A stretch of 64,000 nucleotides of DNA. It comes from Stenopsyche tienmushanensis (Eukaryota > Arthropoda > Insecta > Trichoptera > Stenopsychidae). Both the position numbers and the translations under genes were made by a program. The notes beneath the pieces are model-generated. The model did not search any database, was not told the origin of the DNA, and worked only from the letters and a program-made list of their open reading frames with translations. The DNA lies in assembly GCA_008973525.1 (NCBI GenBank), contig WACJ01000519.1:1364001-1428000 (forward strand). Reading direction: 5' to 3'. Positions 1 to 10,476 of this stretch are shown piece after piece (within the stretch, counting starts at the first letter, position 1; every line of letters starts with the position of its first letter).

Positions 1-1115
1 TATACGCCATTCAAAAATCCGTTAAAATCCGATCGAAAACATCAAAAAACCCAATATACTACTACGAATTTGCCTACGATGGAAAATCGGAACATCCTTA
101 CGGAGTAAACAACTTCAACGGCGTATCGCACGGAGAAGATATACCGTACATTTTTACAATGCCCAATAACACAATGCAAGATATGGGACAAAAAGACGTT
201 TCAAAAATTCTAACCACTTTAATAACGAATTTTGCTAAATATGGGTGAGTCTCATTTTCATCGAGTTATTAGCAATACAAGCATTAAACCAATATATAAT
301 TCAAAATGAATAACACAAACAGTATAGGAGATACATGGCCACTCTTTCTCGACTTCTTGAGACCACTGGCGCTCTGCGCGAGTGGGAAAATTGGTCTCGC
401 TTGCGACCATATGTGGTGCGAACCCTTACGAGTTCCCGACGGCAATTAGAGCCTCTATGATTGAGTACAAAAAGACCTAAACGCGATCACAAAGTCTGTG
501 TGTTCAACTGGTCCGCTTTTCAGACCGCTGATACGACAAAAGGCATGGAAAAATTGCGAGAAGTGACGGCCGTTTACAGTATATGAGTGCATTCGATTTA
601 ATTATTTTTTCATTGTTACAAAGACATTTAATATGTCTATTTATAACGTTTTAAAAATTACATCATTATGGTGACCTCCGTTCTGGTAAATGCATTGAAA
701 TAGTCAAGTTTGAAAAGGCTTCTCTCCATTCTTTCCAGTATGTCGTCGATAGCAGCTTGATTATTGTACTTCAATTGAGCCAGGGTCTTCAGACGGCCGG
801 TGTAAATACAGAAAAGTCTCCCTGTAACATGGAAAAAAGAATTAAACCGATAACTCTACCTATACCGTTTGTGTTGTTCATTTTTAAAATAAAGTAGTTT
901 CCCTGCCGCACCCTGTACTTCTATTATCTCATTTTTTTAGAAATCCAACGCCTGCTAAAATGAAACCTCTACCTATAATCTGGTATCCGATAAAAAGCGA
1001 AGAAACGTGCGATTATCTCCGAATAACAAAAAGCATGGAGATGAAAGAAAGTCCAAATGAAATACGTTACAAATTTTGGCAACATCTTTATGAAGATACT
1101 ATTTTTAACGAATAA
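1..1115 (+). CDS. Carboxylesterase, C-terminal two exons (5' truncated by window edge)
   Basis: This is the 3' end of a type-B carboxylesterase of the alpha/beta-hydrolase fold, related to insect alpha-esterases and juvenile-hormone-esterase-like enzymes, which hydrolyse carboxylic esters. Exon 1..244 is read from base 3 and joins exon 941..1115 across a GT-AG intron; the split glycine codon gives YG-NPTPAK, as in family members. The catalytic histidine region reads GVSHGEDIPYIF, the place where cholinesterase-like enzymes carry the His of the Ser-Glu-His triad. The NPTP stretch and the ending with conserved W (KFWQHLYED) are typical of the C-terminus. The nucleophile serine and oxyanion hole lie outside the window, so activity cannot be judged. 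The 696-base intron holds transposon scraps and an orphan exon on the other strand. Family certain; substrate unknown. Confidence 0.9.
245..940. other. Esterase last intron with transposon scraps
   Basis: About 495-560 on the minus strand matches the 3' part of the LINE read at 30541-30840 (the region encoding the VGHADLIATP-type stretch). About 885-920 (a run ending CCGCACCCTGTA) recurs just before the acceptor of HGH1 intron 2 (about 18090-18125), so the same short transposon end sits next to two unrelated splice acceptors. Confidence 0.5.
658..821 (-). CDS. Orphan terminal exon, unidentified protein, inside esterase intron
   Basis: A minus-strand segment looks like a last coding exon. It has an acceptor with TTACAG immediately before 821, then 54 codons including the stop TAA at 658-660, entered with two bases of a split codon. 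The peptide contains KTLAQLKYNNQAAIDDI and ends FTRTEVTIMM. It is amphipathic and rich in charged residues, with no motif I recognise. No partner exon is recognisable upstream on the minus strand (821 onward), where the esterase exon at 941 lies. It may be a captured exon fragment carried by a transposon, or the end of a nested gene. Codon use looks protein-like, but the function is unknown. Confidence 0.4.
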
Positions 1116-1184
1116 CATCAAAAATAGAAGTATCACTCTGCAATCTGAAGATTGCCGTTATTACAAAAATGTACAATTCAAATT

Positions 1185-1315
1185 CAGCAAGACCCCACGT
1201 AACGCGGGAGATACGTTCCGACAGCGACTATCAAAGCAGCACAATCGCAATACTAATTCAGGGGATCGTAATACCACCGCGTAATACTGAAACGGCGTTA
1301 AGCGGGGTCTTACTG
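1185..1315. mobile_element. Short MITE with terminal inverted repeats
   Basis: The ends are imperfect inverted repeats: CAGCAAGACCCCACGTAACG on the left and, read in reverse complement, CAGTAAGACCCCGCTTAACG on the right. That gives about 21-bp terminal repeats around a 131-bp element without coding capacity. The superfamily is not certain; no clear target duplication is seen. Confidence 0.55.
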
Positions 1316-2687
1316 TATCATATTTTTATGTTTTTATTTTATAAAGTCAAACGATTTCCATGAATAAAATATATTTATATGGATACGATCCATAGTTTCC
1401 GATTTATTATTTAAATTTTTTGCATCGTCAATTAACCATTTCGTTACATCGATCCATATTCATATGGAAACAGCAATATTATAACATACTGATAAACATA
1501 AACTTCATAAATCAACACTTTAGCATATGCAGCGGCATGTAAATAATGAAAAATTACATTGCAACTATAAATATTCATCATTTTTGATTAAAACATTATG
1601 TTATTACTATTAGAGGTGCATAAATAATGTCGTTTTTTAGATGCACCCTCTTTAAAATAGTGTCCTTCAGTCTGTAGAGGGTTAAGTACTAATGTATCCG
1701 TTTAATAATAATGGGAGAGACGTATCCATCAGAACGACATCTGCAGAATTGTTCCGTGCACATTGCCGACCGCAACATGACCAAACGACTCAACATCAGC
1801 CGATTATTGCAAGAAAAATGACTATTAAGCCCATTTCTACAAGTCTCGTCGATAACTGGATAGATTTCAGCTTTCAGCTGTTTCGTTCTATGGATCATTT
1901 TATAAGACGATTGAAATGATTTTTAATTGCATTGCAAAAAAATGACATTACTTGGATGGGAAAATCTAATAGAATCAACTTTTATTTATAGAGTTTGTAA
2001 AATTATGCACGTCATGTTTGTATGTTTTTAATTAAGTTATAAAACGGGTATTCGATCGCCTTCTGTAATTTTTTGAGGTAAATTAAAATTATACCTTTTT
2101 TACATATTACAAGCCTCTTGTGGTCGTGGAATAACCATGTGGATTGACTATAAATATCGGAATTATCAGAAAGATGGATACCCGTTTTCTGACTGAATTA
2201 ATAAATAAAATTAATACAATAAAGTCTTTAATATGTAATTTCCAACTAAAAAATATCTTACTAAATTTATATTTAGTAGGAGAAACATACTCGTAGTAAA
2301 GTACATGTTTTGTTATTGATTTAATTCTCATACAGCATTAGTTATGCTCTTTTTTAAATTTTAAATCGCTCTTATATTTCTAGATTAATTCCTAAAGTAC
2401 AATGTTATTTTGCTTTTTTTATTTATATTAACCAGCGACATAAAGTGAATCGTTAATTACACATTGTACTAACAACAGGCAAAAGCCAAACAAGGCCGCT
2501 TATAACAAATAATTTAATTTAGAATTCAATTGTAATATTGCTTTTCTATAATAATAAGAGATTATCCTTCTATCTGAAATCCTTACAATGAAACTTCATC
2601 CTTGTTCATATTCTAATTGCAGATAAATACGTCTTAAAATATATAAACATTATAAAAATATTGCAAATCGTACTTTTACATAAAGTA
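1316..2687. other. AT-rich spacer, no gene seen
   Basis: The stretch between the esterase stop with its downstream MITE and the mariner element contains only short chance reading frames. I see no splice-consistent exon and no recognisable repeat. Confidence 0.5.
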
Positions 2688-3999
2688 TTGGGTGTGTGAA
2701 TAAGTTCCCGCCGTTTCACACAATCTGAACTTGCAAAATCATTATGAATTCATAGAACAGTTTTGAAACGTTTGTCAGCATTGGGATTGATGTAAAAGGT
2801 ATGATCTTGAATGCCTTATGACTTGAAGCCGAGAGATGTAGAAAGGCGTCTTTTTGCGTGTGAACTGCTCCAACAATGTTACGAGCTAAACCTGGTCAAG
2901 CAATAGCATCAATGCCAAAGTGGAATATCCATGGTTCCAAGCTCATGCTTTGTGTTTGGGCCCCCGATATAGCATGAGGCACTCAGATATGAAAGCAACA
3001 GGAAGAAGTCGGCAAGGGTCCAGTGGCAGGGAGCGCTTCGAGTTACCACAGCGTACAGAACAGTATCTGAAGAATCTCTCCAATAGATCTTCAGGTAAAG
3101 AAGAGGGCTTTGGACTTTGAAGATCCCAAAAAACATGCAGAGCACGAGCAGAAACTGAGGGATGCCTGGCAACAGAGATGGGATCAGTCTAGCAAAGGAA
3201 GGTGGACCCACCGACTTATACCGGTCATATGCCAGCGGAAGGCCCGGATACAAGGAGATACAACCTTCCGTTTAACCCAAGTACTGACGGGCCACAGTTG
3301 CTTTGGAGCATACGTGAAGCAGACGTGGTAAAGAGACATCCACGCCGCTAAAACGGAAGTTGATGACTGCAAGTCTTGGACACCTCAGAGAAACACACTG
3401 AAACAAGCACTCGGGGTAGCTGAGCTCAAAGTCGAAGACATGGCTCACAGCATGATGGTGAGCAAGAAGAACTGGGATCTTTGGCAGGAAATTGTAGAAG
3501 TGATGACCACCAAAGAGAACAGAGAAAGAGAGAGACAGAACGGCACTCTAACACTAGAATAAGGCTATATCGAAGGCCAGACTACCTGTCCCCTTGAAAG
3601 TGTAATATGAACCGCTTTAACCCAACCGAACCATTACAGATCTCTACCGAAAGCAATTGATGTGTTTGAGCTGAGCATTGAAGGAAAAGCGACCACAATA
3701 TGCCCAAAGACACAACAAGGTGATGCAGCATGACAATGCTAGGCCGCATGTCGCATCAGTATTCAAAACATAGCCAGCAGCACTTAATTTCTTATGAAGA
3801 TACCAAAAATGGACTGATTTTTGGATAGCCGCAGAATACGTGCCATTTTTTCGACGTGGAATTCAAACACTGCCAGAAAGATGGGCAAAAATAGTATCTA
3901 GCGACGGGCAATTTAATTGGCTTACTCTTGCATTACTTTTTTTTTTAAATAAAGGATTTATTTTCGCGAAAAACGGCGAGAACTTATTCACACACCCAA
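2688..3999 (+). mobile_element. mariner-type transposon, interrupted by an R1-type LINE fragment
   Basis: Terminal inverted repeats TTGGGTGTGTGAATAAGTTC (left) and its near-exact complement (right) are flanked by TA, the Tc1/mariner target duplication. Decayed transposase fragments are visible: the HDNARPHVA catalytic block near 3732-3760 and the IDVFELSIEG-like stretch near 3655-3685. Between about 2965 and 3600 the element is split by foreign sequence encoding RWTHRLIP and GDTTFRLTQVLTGH, the RT-to-C-terminal region of R1-clade LINE ORF2. Stops and frameshifts make it inactive. A sister copy of the same mariner family lies at 29793-31747. Confidence 0.85.
2965..3600 (+). mobile_element. R1-clade LINE ORF2 fragment inside mariner
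   Basis: The segment 3110-3330 reads LRDAWQQRWDQSSKGRWTHR, then GDTTFRLTQVLTGHSCFGAY, followed to about 3560 by ALGVAELKVEDMAHSMM and a charged tail. This is the order seen at the C-terminus of R1/TRAS-like LINE polyproteins. The usual C-x-x-C zinc cluster is degraded. No poly-A tail or target duplication could be assigned. A related fragment is at about 25097-25200. Confidence 0.7.
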
Positions 4000-4117
4000 T
4001 ACAAATGCTAAAAGTGCACAAAACTTAACCAATTATCTAATACACGCCTAATTTGCCAAACTATAAAATACATGACAATCATTTAATTCATAACAAATTG
4101 TTTTAAAATCATTATCG

Positions 4118-7100
4118 TTACATTTCCGCATCGATCTTTGGATCTATGGTTTTAATTGCTGAAAAAATAGCCTTCTTCTGTATTTTAGCTAATATTTTCT
4201 TATCGTGAAATGGATGAATGTGCATATTAGTTCTGAAAAAGGAAAAAAAATGACTTTTTTAAAAACACGATTAAATGGACCAATAAATTACGATACGATA
4301 CGATACAATTACCTTTTGACGACAACATTCCCGTTTGTAACGGCGCAAGCGGGACATTTATGATCTCTATAATCGACGCATCGCCATCTCCGAATTTGAC
4401 CTCCGTTACTTTTACTGAAGAGATTATACATGAAACGATTCAAAATTAGCTGCAGAGATCCGCGGCTCGAGACAGTATATTGCAGTTCTGAAAATTAAAA
4501 ATGGATATTTAATCCATGATTTCATAAAGTTAAAACGGCAATAATAATTATTTACCTTGGCTATTGGCGTAATTGTCGACGGAGAGATCAGAAACGGGTG
4601 CGAGTTCAAATTTTTGATTGGCATATCCGATAATTAAAGACTCTTTTGTTGTTTCGTCCATGATGTCTAATTTTTGCGATGTGTCGTCAATGTCTTCGAT
4701 TTGTTTGCTCGTTTTATTAAGAGGCGGCCTATTTTTTCATATTTATTAGTTATGAATTTTAAAATAATATACATTTCTAAACAACTACATGATCTTTCAA
4801 TTGGGACGCTCGAAATATTTAGATTATAATGACCATGTTGACATATTCCTTTGGGCCTATCTTAAATTGCAGATCTATGTGTATAAACTGCAAACAATTG
4901 ATGCCCTCAAACTCAACATAACGAATGCTATTTGAATAAATTCAGTCAGATTAATGCGACAAAGTCATCAAAAATTGGACCTCCTGAATACGTACCACTG
5001 AACAAAGCCGCGGCGGACGTTCGAACAATGTTATATTTCATACTTAATGCCATTAAATATTATTAGAGTGGATATCTCATGTACAACTTATTTTATTTAC
5101 ATTTAAAAATCGAGTGTCCTTATTGTAAGACCCGTTATTTAATACTCACGAAAAGGAATCGTTCTGTTTATCCGCCTTTCTTTTAATTCCATACTGACTT
5201 TTATCAAAGTTTGACATAACAGTTTTAGTTGGGATTTCTTTTTCCTCCAATGGAATCAGATTAGCTTCGTCGTTTATCACTTGAATTTGAACTGATTGCG
5301 TGTCATCTTTTGAATCGTCTATGCTATCGGTATTGTCAATTGTATCGTCGATATCTTCCGCAGTGCTGGCGTCCTGAGATGTTTTATCAATTTAATTCAC
5401 GATCATTATTTAAAATGTATATTTTAAAAATTAAACAATGTCATTACCACGTCTAGACCTTGTATACGCAGAGCCTTTGCAATGGACAAAAACTGTTGCA
5501 AATTTTCCTCCGCTATAGCCACTTCTCCCGTGTACACGTACTCCAATAAGCTGCATAATGTAGTATAAGACACATTCTAAAAGATATGAATTGTTATATA
5601 ATGCAGATGGTGTGGCGATTTTTAAAATTAAAACAACATAATTCTTACGTTAAGAAATATAACTGGATGATTACATTTTGCAGATTGAATTAGATTTTTT
5701 ATATACGGACTAGCAACACCCAGGATTAATTGATGCACTTTTACAAGATGCCCAGTCAGCTGCTAGCGTCAGATCAACAAAATCGCCAGTTCTGTAAATT
5801 TACAATATTATAGATATTGCATCTTAAATCTTTCGCAACAAGCGACTCATGTTTGAGTCTTTTAAAGTTAAACAATGCAGTAAAACAAATACAGAAATTA
5901 TAATAGAGTGTGGTCTTTAAAAAGTAGTGTAGTCGGCTCCTAATCTTAGCTTTCATAACTGAAAATGCAAAACCACAATGCTTTAATCTTGCTGATAATC
6001 AATGCCACATCGTTTTTAATCGAATTTAGTGTTCGAACTCAAGATTTACAATCATTGCATTTTTAATTTCCGCTGGCTTAATGTTTTCTCCTTCCATAAA
6101 CAAATTTCTGCGATATTGATTCCAAGTTCTTTAGTAAAATAGTCAAAAAAGCCACAAAAATTCTTCTTCATTTCAGCAAGTCCAATATAGCGTAATTTTT
6201 TTAATCAAAACTGGTCTCATATTCTTAAAAAATATATTCCGAATAAAATGAAAATATTGCAAACTCAGGCAAAGGCTTATGGCTCGAATATTTCCGGCGG
6301 AAATTACCAAAAAATAATTCAGATGTTCTTCAAAATATCAATAAAATATTCTCTAAGTTTGAAGAAATTCAAATCATCCTTTTCCTGTTAAAAAAAATAC
6401 GAAAAATACTAAAAAATCTGCCTCCTTAACAAATTTCCCCCCTTAATTTTTACAGTTCTGCTTTTTAGTCTTTTACAGAAACCGTAATTGATTAAAGTAA
6501 TTACCTCTGTTGTCAGCTTTGATTCAAATCATCAGATTGCATAATTTTTTATGTTTTTTACAGTTTAGTATGACATATTTTTGGATATCGATCTAAATAC
6601 TGAAAGATTAAATAGATTTATTAGTAGAAATTATCAATTATAAGGAAATAAAAGGTCATTATTCCTGTTTTTTGCGGCTATGTCTTAACAAAGTATTTCA
6701 TATCATAGACAAATTATAATCTAATTAATTTCCCTCGAGAGGACTGCATACTGCATCCATCTGGTGAATGACGCATTATGTGAGATAGATAGGAAGTTCC
6801 AAGAGATAAAAAAAGATCAGTCATGCGGCTTACGGCAGCCTGCTTGTGCTGTGTAAATTTTATTATGAGTATAGTTATCGAGTGGTGGACCAGGACCTCC
6901 ACTTTTGCTATTTTGTGAGATGTGTGCGATTCTACTACTTAGTGTGGGTTCTGATTCTAATTTAGAGACGGCTGTTACGAGTCATTTGGAGCAACCCATC
7001 GCTTCTCACAGTATTCACCTGGAGCACCTTTAGTTCAAAGCGGGCTGAAAGCACCAAAACGGGCTACCAAATCACATGGCCTGCGGACACAGCACAGAGG

Positions 7101-7228
7101 CTTATTATTGCTTCGTATGAATGTTAAATTATATATTCTAAAATACGTACCTGTTGTGACAAACTGAATGCTGTACGCATGTTTTCCTGATGTAATTGCC
7201 AACTCAAAGAAAGATGATTTTGAGCCAT
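4118..7228 (-). pseudogene. BTB-FLYWCH protein gene, copy 1 (mod(mdg4)-like), frameshifted in the BTB exon
   Basis: Seven minus-strand exons: 7228-7151, 5791-5649, 5576-5448, 5373-5150, 4728-4556, 4487-4313, 4232-4118. The order is a BTB/POZ domain (exons 1-3; protein-protein dimerisation), an acidic linker, then a FLYWCH zinc finger (SSRGSLQLIL ... WRCVDYRDHKCPACAVTNG, then HIHPFH), and stop TAA at 4118-4120. This is the architecture of mod(mdg4)-type chromatin and transcription factors. All junctions keep phase. Exon 2 is 143 bases where the sister copy has 141: single-base insertions after AA at the exon start and inside GAC-GG shift the frame into an early TGA. All other exons remain open, so decay is recent or the insertions are assembly errors. 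The start at MAQNHLSLSW fits BTB N-termini. Confidence 0.8.
4770..5120. repeat. Interspersed intronic repeat (four copies in window)
   Basis: The segment with AACAAAGCCGCGGCGGACGT and the stretch CTTATTTTATTTACATTT recurs in intron 4 of BTB copy 2 (about 12610-12950, through duplication) and independently in an intron of the chitin deacetylase (about 57230-57480). A shorter piece occurs near 28980-29130 in a Cka intron. It has no coding capacity and is probably a non-autonomous transposon; the ends were not resolved. Confidence 0.5.
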
Positions 7229-9050
7229 GTCTGCAATTTTTCTCCGATAACTAAAATAATCATAACATTTTAAAGATGCGGACTGTATAAATGTACACAT
7301 GTTTAATTTTTTCATTCATTATCAGCGTACAAAAGATGAAAACAATCCACCGCTGTAATAAATGGATATCTTTTTATAAAAGGTCATCCAAATGTATCCC
7401 CTGGATAATGTTTTCTCGTCTTTTATCCTTCTCAATTATTTTTTTAAGCAATAATTGTTCAACATTTTCTACAATAACATGTTTGTGTTCAAATAGGAAT
7501 TTCCGTATGTTCTCAAGTAAATTACCGAGCCATTTTAACAATGTTTCATCCAAAATAATTCACGGTTTTCTGGAATGCATGGCACAATGATGAGATAAAA
7601 ACTTCACAGATTCTTCATTTTAATTTAAAAAATCATTTTATTTTAATAATTTTGCCATAATTATTGCCAAAACTTCGTCCATTTAATGATATTTTCTCTT
7701 CCATTTCAATCTATCAGATCAACTTGCATATGAATTTATTATAGTAAACCCATAGCCCGGCCTGGAAGGTACCGCAACACCTTATCCTCGAGAGATGTAA
7801 ACTACTTAATAAAATCCCTGGCAATGGGCAGCAGTACCTTCAGAATAAATAGTCTTACGCAAAAAAGACGATAAAAATCTGGAAATACTGGTGTTAACAG
7901 GTCTGATCGCTCACAATCCTCAGTCGTGATGAATACAACACAAACAACAAGAAAAAGGCTAGATCCATTAATTTATTTTACAATATTTTTGCAAATTATT
8001 ATTAATATAATGATGTTTAGAAAAAGTTCTTCATGAAAATTGTCAACATCGTATTAATTATTAAAATTATATTCAAAATATCATGAAATGCCATTTCGTG
8101 AGGCGTTGAAGAAGTTGATATAGATGACTTTCAGGAAGCCCCGTGATTGATGGGGTTAATTTGTAAAACAGTTGAATATATAGCACCTAAATAGGACCTA
8201 TTTAAAAAAACTTTTCATCGATAACATAAAAATTTTATATTATAAATAGGCTATGATACTTTTATCGTGTTATACGTTTTTATATAATGAACCTGTTAGC
8301 ATTCTCTCTTGAATATTATTTTACTTTGGAAACCATTGAGTTCTTTCAATAAAAAAATATATCAAGCCTCCACAATTTTCTATCAAACTGCATCTGTCAA
8401 AATTATTGAAAATATATCTTTTGTGTATAAAAATACAGAAGGAATAACCTATTAACGCTTTTAACAGATTTTAAACACCCAAGTCTTGAGAATATAAGGC
8501 TTCTCGCATTAAATAAACTATGATAAAATAGTGGAGTCGCCAGGAACAAGCGCTTTGTCGTCTTTAAATGAATCATAGTCGGCGCCCAAGCGACATAACC
8601 TTTGATTGATTTTTCTATCCGATACGTGGAGTACATTTAAATATCATATTTCGTGAATAAGTATTTGCAGGCATGTTTTGAAAATAATGTCACGAATCTC
8701 GGGAAAGGAAATGAATAGGGAAAACATGAATACTCACAATTATGCAGTGCACCTCTCCCTGTCGGGAAATGGCCGCCGTCATATGCTTCACCGTTTGCGA
8801 CCAAATTTATTAACATCACTAACGATTTATTAACTTCAAAATAAAGTATTAATTCATTTGCGTGCATTAAATTTCACATACTATTTTTTTAGCGTTAATT
8901 ATAATCAATTTGATTTAATTTTATCACATCTGAATATTTTCATTTTAATAATGTGAGGCTATAAATAATATTAACTTTACACACACGTTAACTCTGTCAA
9001 CATTAAACAAACATGCTTTTTAAATTATTATTTTTATGTATATATATATA
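7229..9050. other. Left-copy spacer between BTB gene and HGH1 fragment
   Basis: Counterpart of 14382-17120. At 7760-7920 there is a stretch shared with 15290-15470 in which a 13-base inverted pair (GGAAGGTACTGC-like and its complement) can fold. No open exon with splice support is visible here. Confidence 0.4.
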
Positions 9051-9190
9051 TCAATATCGAGCGAATGAGGAGGTGAATGTATGACACAGACGAGATGAAT
9101 GTAACCCCTTCCTGTGAATGGATATTGAAGAGGCCCATAGTTCTGTAGTGGACTGTTAGTGGCTGCACTATGATGATGATGATGTATATA
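9050..9190 (+). mobile_element. LINE 3' end with (GAT)n tail
   Basis: Reads the C-terminal peptide MDIEEAHSSVVDC and then runs into a GATGATGATGATG tail, the short-repeat 3' tail habit of RTE-like LINEs. Nearly the same 130 bases form the centre of the foldback at 39283-39528. It is absent from the right duplication copy, so it was inserted after the duplication. Confidence 0.6.
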
Positions 9191-9529
9191 TATATTTAAA
9201 AAAATGAAAATCCCAAATGTTAAAATTCAATTTATTCATTTTTTTATTCAGCATGCTTTGCAATCCGATCAAAAAATTATTTATGCGTCAAATATGTCTT
9301 GTTCGTTTATGTAATCATTTTATATTTCCACATTTTCGTATTCCTATTTTTTAAAAATAATCCAGATATTTATTACATCTGGCAAGACATTACAAATCTG
9401 TCATTACAATATCGTATATTTGATAGGTTATGTTGATACACCACTTCTGACGTCTATAGCTTAAAATCTTTATTTGATAGACATATTCATCATCATTGGC
9501 TTTTATCCATTTTATAACCAACTATAGAG

Positions 9530-9568
9530 ATGGAGGCGTTAGAGGATTTATCACAATTCTTAGAAATC
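9530..9568 (+). pseudogene. HGH1 exon 1 fragment in left duplication copy
   Basis: The start codon and first 13 codons (MEALEDLSQFLEI) match exon 1 of the complete HGH1 gene at 17469, with the same 5' flank (GGTTATGTTGA...CCACTTCTGACG). Homology then stops and the reading frame closes nine codons later. It marks the right breakpoint of the duplicated unit. No product is expected. Confidence 0.85.
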
Positions 9569-10476
9569 GTGATAAATGAGTTTTCAAATATTTAAACTAC
9601 AATAGGCAATGCGCTCTATACGCTCTTATACTCATCAATCATTCGCCCAACCTTCGGTTATGCAGGACCCATTTGAAGCAACATATGCGTAACCAATCTA
9701 CAAAAACTCCAAGTTGTATAAAACAGAGCTTTGAAAATTGCTTTCAACACCAGACCGCTCAAAAATCTGAAACGACTTCATAACAGTTTTTACAGACTTG
9801 CTAGAAAGGGGTTAAGGTGATATTTATGAACGAATTTTTTATTGTAGTTTTTTTATTATATTTTAGTAACAATCAGTCACTCATCAGCAAAATGTAACTA
9901 AAATATTTCAATTTTACGATTAATATTAAAATTTGTAATCAAGATAAGGGGAATCCCAAAACAAGTTTAAGCAGTTATTATAAATATGTATAGGATAGAT
10001 GCATTCATCTATGTTATTTTAGCAAATAAAGGTTATTATTATTATAAACAATGCGAAGTTATTTTGTTGAATTAATAAACAAAAATCTAAATTCGTTTTA
10101 ATCAATGTGTATTGATGTATTTGATCGAAATAATATATTTATTTCGAATACATAAATATGTCGTATATTTTACAAGTGGCGCGCACAGTGATGAATGGAA
10201 CTGTATTGAGTCATAAAACTATATTAAAAAAAAAAAAAAATACAGGGTGTGTGCGATAGTAGATGAAAAGATACCGCAGTACATGTGGACCCGCTTTAAT
10301 GCGGGACTGCTTACGAAATTCTCCATGGGACCACCGGTTAAATGATTCTTTGGAATACGATTTTTTGTTCAATAGTAAGTATGAACATTTATGAGTTTAT
10401 ATAAAAAAATATATCGATGTTTAGAGCACCTTTACGGCACAAGTGTATAATGAGACGCAAGACACCCGTCTCTGTC
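9569..10476. other. Duplication junction spacer
   Basis: Non-coding. Contains a 14-base poly-A run near 10226-10240 followed by TACAGGGTGTGTGCGAT, which looks like a transposon end, and at about 10448-10475 a piece (GAGACGCAAGACACCCGTCT) that recurs near 39745-39775. Confidence 0.4.

Larger units (their letters stand above)
4553..9568. repeat. Segmental duplication, left copy
   Basis: Collinear with 12389-17507. Homology begins at the donor of BTB exon 5 and ends 13 codons into HGH1 exon 1. It includes introns, the 3-kb space between the BTB gene and HGH1, and the HGH1 5' flank. Copy-specific insertions: an RTE-like LINE tail at about 9050-9190 here; a 0.55-kb block (about 14702-15258) and a Harbinger derivative (15795-16846) only in the right copy. 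Confidence 0.9.

Noticed and set aside
7291..7590. 99-codon plus-strand frame upstream of BTB copy 1
   Set aside because: Not preserved in the duplicated region near 14470; AT-rich chance frame.
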